From UBA2108 sp002713215 (lineage in GTDB: Bacteria > Bacteroidota > Bacteroidia > Flavobacteriales_G > Salibacteraceae): a stretch of DNA of 26,798 nucleotides. The stretch covers positions 1 through 26,798 of the forward strand of contig CALAPY010000089.1 in the NCBI GenBank assembly GCA_937891015.1. Reading direction: 5' to 3'. The position numbers and the translations under genes were made by a program. A model generated the notes under the pieces. That model searched no databases. It was not told where the DNA came from and was given only the letters and a program-made list of their open reading frames with translations. Below are positions 1 through 6,653 of the stretch, piece after piece. The stretch's first letter is position 1; every line of letters begins with the position of its first letter.

Positions 1-705
1 CAATATCAAATGGTTGAAGTCGAAATCGCTGCCTACAATTTTGTCAAATGCCAAAAGACCGGTTCTCAGGTAGTATCCCTTTCTGGGGGCATAGACATTG
101 TCTCGTCCATCGATTCTGACTTCCCAGCCAATTGCATTGGCTAATCCTCCCTGGCTTCCGGGAACAATTCCCGAATCAAGAAGTCCTCCCTGAGCTACCT
201 CTTCCATGGTTGTATTCTGTAAAAAGACCCTGGGCCCCGTGTACCAGTTTTTCCAGACTTTTTGCATAGCGGCTAATTGAATTCTTGGGAAACTTGCCAC
301 GTAATCTTCACTGTACCTCAATGGAAACTCATTTCCTACTCCTGAAAAGAAATAGGGGTAATTGTAGTAAGCAACTTCACCCAGAATTCGAAACTTATCC
401 TTTTTGAAGTAGAGATTAAAGGGTGCCTGAAACAGAATTTGGTCGTTCATGGTATAAGCAAATGACATGCTGGCATTCGACATTGGGGAAATGGTGTCCT
501 CATTGTTGAATCTAAAAAAACCTATTGCCACAGCCCCAAATGCCCACCGTGTTTCCGGTGTGTAATAGATGCTGGGTAAAACCACAAATTTTCGCTCTTT
601 TTCAAGATCGATCAAGGGTTTTTTCTTTTGAGAATATGAATTGAGGGGAATAAATGCTCCCAGTAAAAGCCCTATAATCAATAAGTATGTGCTTATATAT
701 TTCAA
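1..705 (-). CDS. BamA/TamA-like outer-membrane beta-barrel protein, 3' end cut by window edge
   Basis: The reading frame is open from a TTG at 705-703 to the window edge, so about 235 N-terminal residues are visible and the rest is missing. It starts with a signal peptide (hydrophobic residues about 4-20, then NSYSQ). Alternating aromatic/polar beta-strand sequence follows. Near the visible end, DGRDNVYAPRKGYYL matches the 'DSRDN.x.P.KG' strand motif of the bacterial surface antigen (Omp85 C-terminal) family. No POTRA repeats precede the barrel, so this is the short form common in Bacteroidota rather than BamA itself. The TTG start overlaps the stop codon of the upstream NUDIX gene (TTGA), and no ATG lies near it in frame. 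This suggests translational coupling. The substrate is unknown. Confidence is good for the barrel family and moderate for the exact start. Confidence 0.75.
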   Translation of the reverse strand, partial: MKYISTYLLIIGLLLGAFIPLNSYSQKKKPLIDLEKERKFVVLPSIYYTPETRWAFGAVAIGFFRFNNEDTISPMSNASMSFAYTMNDQILFQAPFNLYFKKDKFRILGEVAYYNYPYFFSGVGNEFPLRYSEDYVASFPRIQLAAMQKVWKNWYTGPRVFLQNTTMEEVAQGGLLDSGIVPGSQGGLANAIGWEVRIDGRDNVYAPRKGYYLRTGLLAFDKIVGSDFDFNHLIL

Positions 706-1175
706 GACAAATACTTCTTTTTGATTAGTTCAACCACGTGCGCATCAATCAAGAAAGAAAAATCATCTGGATTCAGTTCCGCTAAGGAAGTCCATCTAAA
801 CGATTCCTGATCTCCAACAATGGTCGGGTCAAAGTCAAACTTCAAACCCGATGTTTTAAAATTGATATCACCTATTGGTTTAATGATGTGGTAGATACTA
901 ATAACCTGTTCGTTTGGGCGGAATGCCGACCGTACCATCTGTTCTGTCGTATAAAAATGATCTTGAACCTCGATGGGTTGATTCATTTCTTCCATACATT
1001 CCCTGACCAAACAATCAATGGGCGATTCATGGAATTCTAAGCCACCTCCAGGAAATTTGGTAAAATGCTGCCCCCTAATCACCTCGTCGGAAACTAGAAT
1101 TTGATTTTCGTCATTGAACATCAATCCATATACCCGAACATTAAACTTGCTTATTGGAGGTAAACCCGTTGTCAT
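702..1175 (-). CDS. NUDIX hydrolase domain protein
   Basis: A 157-residue single-domain NUDIX protein. The Nudix box runs from G44: G-x5-E50-x7-R58-E59-x2-E62-E63. The catalytic REx2EE core is intact, so pyrophosphohydrolase activity on a nucleoside-diphosphate-X substrate is plausible. The usual Gly of the box tail (…EExGU) is replaced by N65, with Q66 at the last position, which is a departure from consensus. The fold around it (strand 12-20, FPGGG at 41-45) is typical. The substrate cannot be told from sequence. The downstream gene (outer-membrane barrel) overlaps its stop codon, and mnmD is 60 bp upstream on the same strand, so the three may be co-transcribed. Confidence 0.85.
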   Translation of the reverse strand: MTTGLPPISKFNVRVYGLMFNDENQILVSDEVIRGQHFTKFPGGGLEFHESPIDCLVRECMEEMNQPIEVQDHFYTTEQMVRSAFRPNEQVISIYHIIKPIGDINFKTSGLKFDFDPTIVGDQESFRWTSLAELNPDDFSFLIDAHVVELIKKKYLS

Positions 1176-1235
1176 GGAGCAAATATCTTTAAATATTGTA
1201 ACGGAATTTAAGACAATGTCCCAAGAAATGCACAG

Positions 1236-1895
1236 CTACATTTTCCAGGCGCGTAACATTTCCCGTTTTCCGGGAGGGCCAGGAATCTTTTCAACTTCAA
1301 AACCAACGGATTGCATGGTCCGCCTTACATCACCTTTTGAAGAATAAGTAACTAATACTCCATTAATATTTAATACATTGTACATGGATTTGAATATTTT
1401 TTCGGTCCACATTTTTGGTTGTTTATTAGGGCCAAAGGCATCGAAATAGATCAAATCAATTTGATCCGGAATGGTATCCGTTTCTATATCGCATTGCAAT
1501 TTGTGTAATTGGAAATTAGGAGTTAGTTGGCAGGGAGCATTCCACTTAGCCTCGTGAATTTTTGAGAATACTTCCTCGTTTGTTTCTAACTTACCGGTAT
1601 AGTTTAAATTTTTCCAAATTGATTCACCTAGTGGATACTTTTCTAATCCGTAATACGAGATCATCGGACCACTTTTTTGCGATTCCAGGTAAGTAATATA
1701 GGTGTTGAGCCCGGTACCGAATCCAACCTCCAGTATTGAGATTTGATTTTTACTTTGCTTCAAGGCCAAACCACTTTTAATAAAGACATGGTATGCCTCT
1801 TGAATTGCACCGTGGGTTGAATGGTAAGTTTCATTCAATTCTTCAAGAAGAAGGGTGTGAGAACCGTCTTTTGTAAGGGTTAATTTTAATGACAT
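1236..1895 (-). CDS. mnmD: tRNA 5-methylaminomethyl-2-thiouridine methyltransferase MnmD
   Basis: A 219-residue class I SAM-dependent methyltransferase. It matches the methyltransferase half of bifunctional MnmC, which converts nm5s2U34 to mnm5s2U34 in tRNA. N-terminal family features are HSTHGAIQEAYHVFI (about 26-40), the SAM-binding motif EVGFGTGLN (about 57-65), and the acidic/aromatic motif YFDAFGPNKQPKMW (about 150-163). The FAD-dependent MnmC1 half is absent, as expected for the stand-alone MnmD seen in many non-proteobacteria. The ATG at 1895 gives the normal N-terminus. It lies 18 bp downstream of acpH on the same strand. Confidence 0.9.
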   Translation of the reverse strand: MSLKLTLTKDGSHTLLLEELNETYHSTHGAIQEAYHVFIKSGLALKQSKNQISILEVGFGTGLNTYITYLESQKSGPMISYYGLEKYPLGESIWKNLNYTGKLETNEEVFSKIHEAKWNAPCQLTPNFQLHKLQCDIETDTIPDQIDLIYFDAFGPNKQPKMWTEKIFKSMYNVLNINGVLVTYSSKGDVRRTMQSVGFEVEKIPGPPGKREMLRAWKM

Positions 1896-1913
1896 AATAT
1901 TAGTGCAGTTGAA

Positions 1914-2486
1914 CTACCAATTTGCAAATTCAGTTTTCAATTCATTAAAAAACTCGCTGAAATTTTGTTCCAAAACCTCATGATTTGCCAGGAGTGCCTC
2001 AACACCTCGGTGCAATTCCGATTTAAATTTTGTTCGGGTAGACATTCCAAAGAAGACCCGTTCCAATCGGTCCTGAAACTGATAGTTGAAGAGAATGTTG
2101 TTCCTTATCATGTAGTGGTAAAAATGCTGAGAGTTTGTTGGTAGGGTATCATAATTTGATTCCAGCAATTTATACCTGTTGTTGGAGAACTCTTGTAGGT
2201 TTTGGTTGGAATATTGATTCCAATTGTTGGCTAGAAAGTAATCGTAGATTACATCCAGGGCAATGGAAGAGTACCTTCCTAAAATGGGTTTAATATGACC
2301 AACATTTTCCCTTACCAACGGATGCGTATCGGTATAGTGATCTATGCTTCGATGCATTTCAATTCCACGTTTTATTTCCGGGGAATAATTGTCTTTCTTG
2401 TTCCCTTTTACGTGATCGGCAATATAGTTGCCAATAGAAAGGTTGGGATCTTCTCCGGCCAGGTAAAAATGTGCGAGGTGATTCAC
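1914..2486 (-). CDS. acpH: acyl carrier protein phosphodiesterase (AcpH family, DUF479)
   Basis: A 190-residue protein of the AcpH family, which removes 4'-phosphopantetheine from holo-ACP. The family N-terminus is clear: MNHLAHFYLAGEDP, then GNYIADHVKG, GIEMHRSIDHYTDTHP and ALDVIYDYFLANNW. The repeated His/Asp residues (H22-type MHRxID, YTDxHP) are the HD-like metal site. I chose the GTG at 2486 because it places the protein exactly at the family start (about 190 residues; E. coli AcpH is about 193). An in-frame ATG at 2543 would add a 19-residue non-conserved extension and cannot be excluded. mnmD follows 18 bp downstream. Confidence 0.85.
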   Translation of the reverse strand: MNHLAHFYLAGEDPNLSIGNYIADHVKGNKKDNYSPEIKRGIEMHRSIDHYTDTHPLVRENVGHIKPILGRYSSIALDVIYDYFLANNWNQYSNQNLQEFSNNRYKLLESNYDTLPTNSQHFYHYMIRNNILFNYQFQDRLERVFFGMSTRTKFKSELHRGVEALLANHEVLEQNFSEFFNELKTEFANW

Positions 2487-2593
2487 ATTGTAAAAGTAGG
2501 TCGATTTTAGATGAAAGTTCGTGCATTCGACATTGCATTCCATGATTGAACGATTATCCGGATCAAAATAATATTCAATAGTTTACTAAATTT

Positions 2594-2601
2594 TACTTTT
2601 G
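2594..2601 (+). promoter_or_regulatory. Bacteroidota -7 promoter box TACTTTTG
   Basis: An exact TAnnTTTG element lies 15 bp upstream of the ATG at 2617. A transcript would start around 2608. This rules out the upstream in-frame TTG at 2599, which lies inside the box. No convincing -33 TTTG was seen at the expected distance. Confidence 0.5.
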
Positions 2602-2616
2602 GGTAAAACCCAATTT

Positions 2617-3126
2617 ATGGACAAGGAAGAATTTTTGTTTTTGATCCCAGGTGTGCTCTACGGTATTGCGGTATTTGATTTGTTAAGTTTAGTACGCAAT
2701 AAGAAAACATACTGGGAGAGCATTCTCTGGGCAATGTTGCTCTTTTTTGCATTGATAGCCATCATGTTCAACTTGTATGAAGATTTAGTAACAATTACTT
2801 CCAATATTTATTACTACACCCTGTTTATATTTTCTCCCATATTGTTTGTGCAGTGTTGTTATCTCATTTCTCCAACCGATGTGGAGGATGATATGAAGGA
2901 GGTGTTTACAACAAACAGAAAGACATTCTTTATGAGTTTGACAGGTGTAATTGCCGTGAACCTGCTTATTCATGTATTGGTAACCAATAAAACCAATTAC
3001 GTTCAGAGTTTATTCTTTATTCTGATTTTTGGCCTGAGTGCATTTTACGACAAGGTGTACTTAAGATTAGTAGCGGCGGCGGCAATAGGGTTTGTAATTG
3101 TAGCAACTTACATAAAGCTGGGTTAA
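2617..3126 (+). CDS. unknown multi-pass inner-membrane protein
   Basis: A 169-residue protein that I do not recognise. It has about five to six hydrophobic segments, at roughly residues 5-26, 33-55, 64-82, 100-118, 124-140 and 146-166, with short charged loops between. It therefore looks like a compact integral membrane protein with no soluble domain. The ATG at 2617 (MDKEEF) is preferred over the TTG at 2599 because the TTG lies inside the putative -7 promoter box. It stands alone, divergent from acpH and convergent with the DOMON gene. The short leader (about 9 nt) has no Shine-Dalgarno sequence, which is common in this phylum. Confidence 0.7.
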   Translation: MDKEEFLFLIPGVLYGIAVFDLLSLVRNKKTYWESILWAMLLFFALIAIMFNLYEDLVTITSNIYYYTLFIFSPILFVQCCYLISPTDVEDDMKEVFTTNRKTFFMSLTGVIAVNLLIHVLVTNKTNYVQSLFFILIFGLSAFYDKVYLRLVAAAAIGFVIVATYIKLG

Positions 3127-3177
3127 TACTTATTGATTAATGGTTGGAAACGATCTGATTGCAGCAGGGAGGAAGAA

Positions 3178-3684
3178 CTAAAGTTTTATTGAAACCGATG
3201 ACCGCATTATGGAATGATGTTGAAAATCATCTTCACGACTATAAGCTATAAGCATGGTGTAATCTAACCCTTTGTCCAGATCTTTATGGTATTTGTACAA
3301 AGCACGAACAGGTACAGAGAATTTAATACTTGTCTTCCCCTCAATTTCACTTCCGTTTACGTTATCAACTCTATTTTTATCTCCATATGAACTAATGGGC
3401 GAATAGTTACCCGGACTTTCCGTGTAGTGTTCCACCACGCTGGTTTCACCTTTAACTACATTACCCATAATTAAGTAGGTTCTGGTGAGGCCGCTTGATT
3501 GGTTAAATCCAATAGCCAGCCAGCCTGTGGTAGGTGCTGACAATTCAAAAAAGACTCGATCCTTTTGATGATACCAATTGATGATCATTTGGTTTTTGGT
3601 GATGGTTTTTGTTTCTAATGGCTGCAAAGGATCAGTGAAACAGAAGATAGAATTTAGAAATACAATGCTTAAAACCAGTTTCAT
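3178..3684 (-). CDS. secreted DOMON-domain protein
   Basis: A 168-residue protein with an N-terminal signal peptide (MKLVLSIVFLNSIFCF), so it is probably exported. The rest matches the DOMON/DOH beta-sandwich: a strand pair about 33-48, the hallmark SAPTTGWLAIGF (49-60), and a C-terminal strand with HHSIMRSS (156-163). DOMON domains bind haem b or sugars. M73 and H156/H157 occupy positions comparable to the axial Met/His of cytochrome-type DOMON domains, so haem binding is possible but unproven. Its ATG overlaps the stop of the upstream RidA-family gene (ATGA), indicating one transcription unit and translational coupling. Confidence 0.8.
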   Translation of the reverse strand: MKLVLSIVFLNSIFCFTDPLQPLETKTITKNQMIINWYHQKDRVFFELSAPTTGWLAIGFNQSSGLTRTYLIMGNVVKGETSVVEHYTESPGNYSPISSYGDKNRVDNVNGSEIEGKTSIKFSVPVRALYKYHKDLDKGLDYTMLIAYSREDDFQHHSIMRSSVSIKL

Positions 3685-4067
3685 GTTATTTTGGCTATCA
3701 TTTCAATTTCTACTAACAATTCTTTTCTGGCTAGGCTTTCAACTCCCAGTAGGGTGGTTGCTGGTTTGTGTTTGTTGGGGAAGTACTTTTTTAAGAACAG
3801 GCCGATAATACTTCTTTTGGTTTCGTTAAGGTCAACCACATAAAATCGAAGATGAATTATTGACTCCATATCGTGGTTTTCCGACTTCAGGATTTGGTTC
3901 AGGTTAAAAAAACTTTGGTTAACCTGATCGGTAAATCCTTTGTTGTCAATCAATTCGTGGTGGATATCCCAACCTACCATGCCTGAAGAGAATAATAGGT
4001 CACCATGTACAATCGCCTGAGAATATCCCAAAGCCGTAGTCTGATACACAGCATTAGGATTGATCAT
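3681..4067 (-). CDS. RidA/YjgF/UK114 family protein lacking the catalytic arginine
   Basis: A 128-residue Rid-superfamily protein (chorismate-mutase-like trimer fold). The pattern is visible in GDLLFSSGMVGWD, the helix GFTDQVNQSFFNLNQIL, and the C-terminal LLVEIEMIA strand. Canonical RidA hydrolyses reactive enamines/imines and needs the Arg of the PARxxV motif (R105 in E. coli). Here the motif reads PATTLLGV, so that Arg is Thr, as in the non-deaminase Rid subfamilies. The start is set at the ATG at 4067, which has AAGGAAAA just upstream. An ATG at 4136 would fall on the putative transcription start. Co-transcribed with the DOMON gene. Confidence 0.82.
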   Translation of the reverse strand: MINPNAVYQTTALGYSQAIVHGDLLFSSGMVGWDIHHELIDNKGFTDQVNQSFFNLNQILKSENHDMESIIHLRFYVVDLNETKRSIIGLFLKKYFPNKHKPATTLLGVESLARKELLVEIEMIAKIT

Positions 4068-4137
4068 TTTTGGATTTTCCTTCTTTACAGGTTCGCTATT
4101 TTCAATTAAGTTCACTATCAATAATTGATATATCAAT

Positions 4138-4145
4138 CAAATATA
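4138..4145 (-). promoter_or_regulatory. candidate -7 box TATATTTG for the RidA-DOMON unit
   Basis: The reverse strand at 4145-4138 reads TATATTTG, matching TAnnTTTG. It would start transcription near 4131, giving a leader of about 64 nt to the ATG at 4067. The region is AT-rich, so a chance match is possible. Confidence 0.35.
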
Positions 4146-4194
4146 TAAAATACTTGAATTACTTACATTTAGGATATAAAAAATGTACCGTTAC

Positions 4195-4332
4195 AGAATA
4201 ATGTGGTCTCGTCATTCCCGAGTAGCAAAGCGGATTCGGGAATCTCACACTTTCATAAAGATTCCTGAATCGTCGTTCCTCCTCTCAGGAATGACGTATG
4301 GAGTAGAGTCGTTGCTTATCCCACATTATTCT
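4195..4332. repeat. REPIN/MITE-like palindromic intergenic element
   Basis: A 138-bp element bounded by perfect 12-bp terminal inverted repeats (AGAATAATGTGG at 4195-4206; its complement at 4321-4332). Inside are two REP-like hairpins in inverted orientation. The first is ATTCCCGA 4214-4221 paired with TCGGGAAT 4236-4243. The second is ATTCCTGA 4261-4268 paired with TCAGGAAT 4285-4292. Read on opposite strands, both units begin GTCATTCC(C/T)GAG and end ATTC(A/G)GGAATCT, so they are two diverged copies of one unit. This head-to-head pair is the layout of a REPIN, a non-autonomous element mobilised in other bacteria by a REP-associated Y1 transposase (RAYT). No transposase is in the window. It occupies most of the 344-bp gap between the RidA gene and dnaN. 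Confidence 0.75.
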
Positions 4333-4344
4333 TAAATAAGGAAT

Positions 4345-4375
4345 AAAAAAAACTCCTGCCTTTTAACAGCAGGAG
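4345..4375 (-). terminator. Rho-independent terminator of dnaN
   Basis: On the reverse strand CTCCTGC (4375-4369) pairs with GCAGGAG (4359-4353) across a 9-nt loop and is followed directly by eight U residues (4352-4345). It lies 37 bp past the dnaN stop. This is the only classical stem-plus-U-tract terminator I found in the window. Confidence 0.88.
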
Positions 4376-4411
4376 CTTCAATACTTTTATTAAAATATAA
4401 ATCGTTAAAGG

Positions 4412-5536
4412 CTAGTTATTGAGCATCACAGGCATAACCAGCATTAGCAACTCTTCATCGCCATCATTTCCTTCACTCGGGGTAAGAATTCCCGCCCGAT
4501 TTGATGCTGACATTTCTAAAATTACATTTTCGCTTTCAATATTGGTAAGCATTTCAATTATAAACCGGGAATTGAATCCGATTTCAATGTCCTCTCCATC
4601 ATGATTGCACGATAATCGCTCATTAGCCTCATTTGAAAAGTCTAAATCCTCAGCGCTAACGTGCATTTCGTTGCCGGCAAACTTTAACCGGACCTGATGG
4701 GTGGTTTTGTTAGAGAATATAGAAACCCTTTTTATTGAAGCCAACATTGAGTTTCGGTCAATAGTTACCTTATTGGGGTTTTCCTTAGGAATAACCGCAT
4801 CGTAGTTTGGATACTTACCATCTACCAATCGGCTAACCAATGTTACATTGTTGTATGAAAAGTGGGCGTTAGTATCTGTATATTCAACCTTTACATCGCC
4901 ATCTTTGCCCGATAACAATCCTTTAAGAATTGTAGCCGGTTTCTTGGGAAGAATAAAGGAAGCAGCTTTGGCCCCTTTTGCGTCACTTCTTCTATATCGA
5001 ACCAGTTTATGAGCATCTGTAGCAACAAAAGTTAGATTGTCTTTACCGATTTCAAAAAATATCCCCGACATAACCGGACGTAAATCGTCATTACCGGTTG
5101 CAAACAATGTTTTATTTACAGCATTTGACAATACGTCAGCTCCCAGGTCCACCTTTGCTGGTGATTCAAGGTCCGGAGATTTTGGAAATTCATCCCCATT
5201 TTGTCCTGCTAGCTTATATTTACCATTGTCAGTAACCAGTTCAATTCCAAAATTGTCTCCGTTAACCACAAAGGTTAATGGTTGTTCAGGAAAGGTTTTA
5301 AGCGTATCCAATAGCAATTTTGCAGGGATCGCAATTTTCCCATCCTTGTCAGACTTATCCAGGGTAATAGTAGTTGACATGGTGCTTTCCAAGTCCGAAG
5401 CGGAAACCACGAGCTCTTTTTTGGTTATGCTAAATAAAAAGTTCTCAAGAATTGGAAGCGTGTTACTCGCATTTAATACTCCAGCAATACTGTTCAGTTC
5501 TTTAAGCAATACCGAACTTGAAACAATGAATTTCAT
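4412..5536 (-). CDS. dnaN: DNA polymerase III beta subunit (sliding clamp)
   Basis: A 374-residue sliding clamp of normal length, with three clamp domains of about 120 residues each. It begins MKFIVSSSVLLKEL and shows the usual N-terminal pattern TLPILENFLF and AIPAKLLLDTLKTFP. The second domain contains NDDLRPVMSGIFFE and DGKYPNYDAVIP. The C-terminus LMLVMPVMLNN matches the conserved VMP(M/V) tail, where clamp-binding peptides dock. It tethers polymerase III to DNA. It lies downstream of gldF-gldG-DUF4340 on the same strand but has its own -7 box and a strong terminator. Confidence 0.97.
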   Translation of the reverse strand: MKFIVSSSVLLKELNSIAGVLNASNTLPILENFLFSITKKELVVSASDLESTMSTTITLDKSDKDGKIAIPAKLLLDTLKTFPEQPLTFVVNGDNFGIELVTDNGKYKLAGQNGDEFPKSPDLESPAKVDLGADVLSNAVNKTLFATGNDDLRPVMSGIFFEIGKDNLTFVATDAHKLVRYRRSDAKGAKAASFILPKKPATILKGLLSGKDGDVKVEYTDTNAHFSYNNVTLVSRLVDGKYPNYDAVIPKENPNKVTIDRNSMLASIKRVSIFSNKTTHQVRLKFAGNEMHVSAEDLDFSNEANERLSCNHDGEDIEIGFNSRFIIEMLTNIESENVILEMSASNRAGILTPSEGNDGDEELLMLVMPVMLNN

Positions 5537-5565
5537 GAATGTAATTTTACCGTTTTGTAAGCTAA

Positions 5566-5573
5566 CAAAGTTA
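5566..5573 (-). promoter_or_regulatory. candidate -7 box TAACTTTG of dnaN
   Basis: The reverse strand at 5573-5566 reads TAACTTTG (TAnnTTTG), 30 bp upstream of the dnaN ATG at 5536. This predicts a leader of about 20 nt. No clear -33 TTTG was found. It implies that dnaN does not depend only on read-through from the gld genes. Confidence 0.5.
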
Positions 5574-5633
5574 TTTTTTTGACTTAAGTGGCTTTACTAT
5601 TTCTCCCAACCAGCCTTGGGACTTTTCAACAAA

Positions 5634-6653
5634 TTAGTTCGGTTGATTAAACTGGCTAGCCTTTGGAGTTAGCTGATCAAAGGTGAAGTACTGTGCAATC
5701 ACCATATTTTTATTGTTAATAAGCGCATAAAAGCGATTAACATCATAGAGTATTGGTTCGCCTGTAACCAGATCTGTTGCTGCTTCCGTCATCGGTTTAT
5801 TCCAGGTGGTTATTGAAGTTGCTTCACCGTCTTTTGTTTTTAATTCCAGGGTAAAAATTCGGGGTGTATTGTAAATGATTGAATCGAGGTATGCTTTTGA
5901 TTTTACTTCTTCGAATCCTTCATAAGCGACACTTTGGTAGTTTTTTATGTATCCCAGTAGCATTGCCCGATCTACCTGTAACGCTCTACCATCATAATTA
6001 TAGAATTCATATTGTCCATCGCCAACCTGTTTAATGCTAAAAGATTCTTTAGCTTCTAAATGATTGGTAATTGTTATGGATTCAATTCGTTTGATCGATT
6101 CTCCCGGAAATTTCCATATATAATTATCCCTCCACGTCAAAGCATCCGTGGAATACCGGGTATCCAAAAATCCATAATGTCCTTCGAGATGCATAACAAA
6201 AGGAACCGACGAATTTTCAAGCAACATATAGGTTCCGGTATGGTCGGCATTGGGTCCTCCAACGTAATACACCTTACTGGGACTGTTCTCGTTGTTCTGA
6301 TAAATTTCAATTTTTACAGAGTGTCCGGATAGCCTTTTTACCACGTTGTTGTGCATGGATTTGGGAACCGGGGTCCGTATTTTCAACGAGTGAATTGTGT
6401 TCAATAGAATATCAACCATTTCCGGTTTGGCTTTAAACTCGTTGTTTACCATCCAGTCATTTCCTTGTTTTTCAAGGAGCACTGTTTTGTTGGATTTATC
6501 GGCAAGGAAAATCTTGTTGATACTGGCTGTGTCTTCAATGGCAAAATCGGTTAATTGCTTTTTAATGGTGGATTTCGACTGCCTGTCAAGCAGGAAAAAA
6601 AGCGTGGTCGCTAAAATCATGATTAGCAATACATAGATTAGAGCTTTCTTCAT
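5634..6653 (-). CDS. DUF4340 domain protein in the gldFG operon
   Basis: A 339-residue protein with one N-terminal membrane anchor (residues about 4-21) followed by a large extracytoplasmic region. The segment from about residue 60 (EKQGNDWMVNNEFKAKPEMV) to 200 has the repeated small beta modules with W-x-V/L and 'A.x..V..LL..L..L' typical of DUF4340. Such proteins often accompany GldG-like ABC auxiliary proteins. Its ATG shares one base with the gldG stop (TAATG), so the two are translationally coupled. A role with the Gld ABC transporter is inferred from context only. Confidence 0.82.
   Translation of the reverse strand: MKKALIYVLLIMILATTLFFLLDRQSKSTIKKQLTDFAIEDTASINKIFLADKSNKTVLLEKQGNDWMVNNEFKAKPEMVDILLNTIHSLKIRTPVPKSMHNNVVKRLSGHSVKIEIYQNNENSPSKVYYVGGPNADHTGTYMLLENSSVPFVMHLEGHYGFLDTRYSTDALTWRDNYIWKFPGESIKRIESITITNHLEAKESFSIKQVGDGQYEFYNYDGRALQVDRAMLLGYIKNYQSVAYEGFEEVKSKAYLDSIIYNTPRIFTLELKTKDGEATSITTWNKPMTEAATDLVTGEPILYDVNRFYALINNKNMVIAQYFTFDQLTPKASQFNQPN

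Noticed and set aside
1236..1895. Methyltransferase as part of a bifunctional MnmC or a split pseudogene
   Set aside because: The protein has complete ends and the family's stand-alone length. No FAD-domain remnant lies on either side.
5037..5582. A 181-codon open frame on the + strand across dnaN
   Set aside because: It is antisense to the unmistakable sliding-clamp gene, its protein is low-complexity Ser/Pro-rich with no recognisable domain, and it has no promoter.
5604..5621. Hairpin TCCCAA-N6-TTGGGA after the DUF4340 gene, possible terminator
   Set aside because: The stem is only 6 bp and no U-tract follows on either strand, so I cannot call it a terminator.
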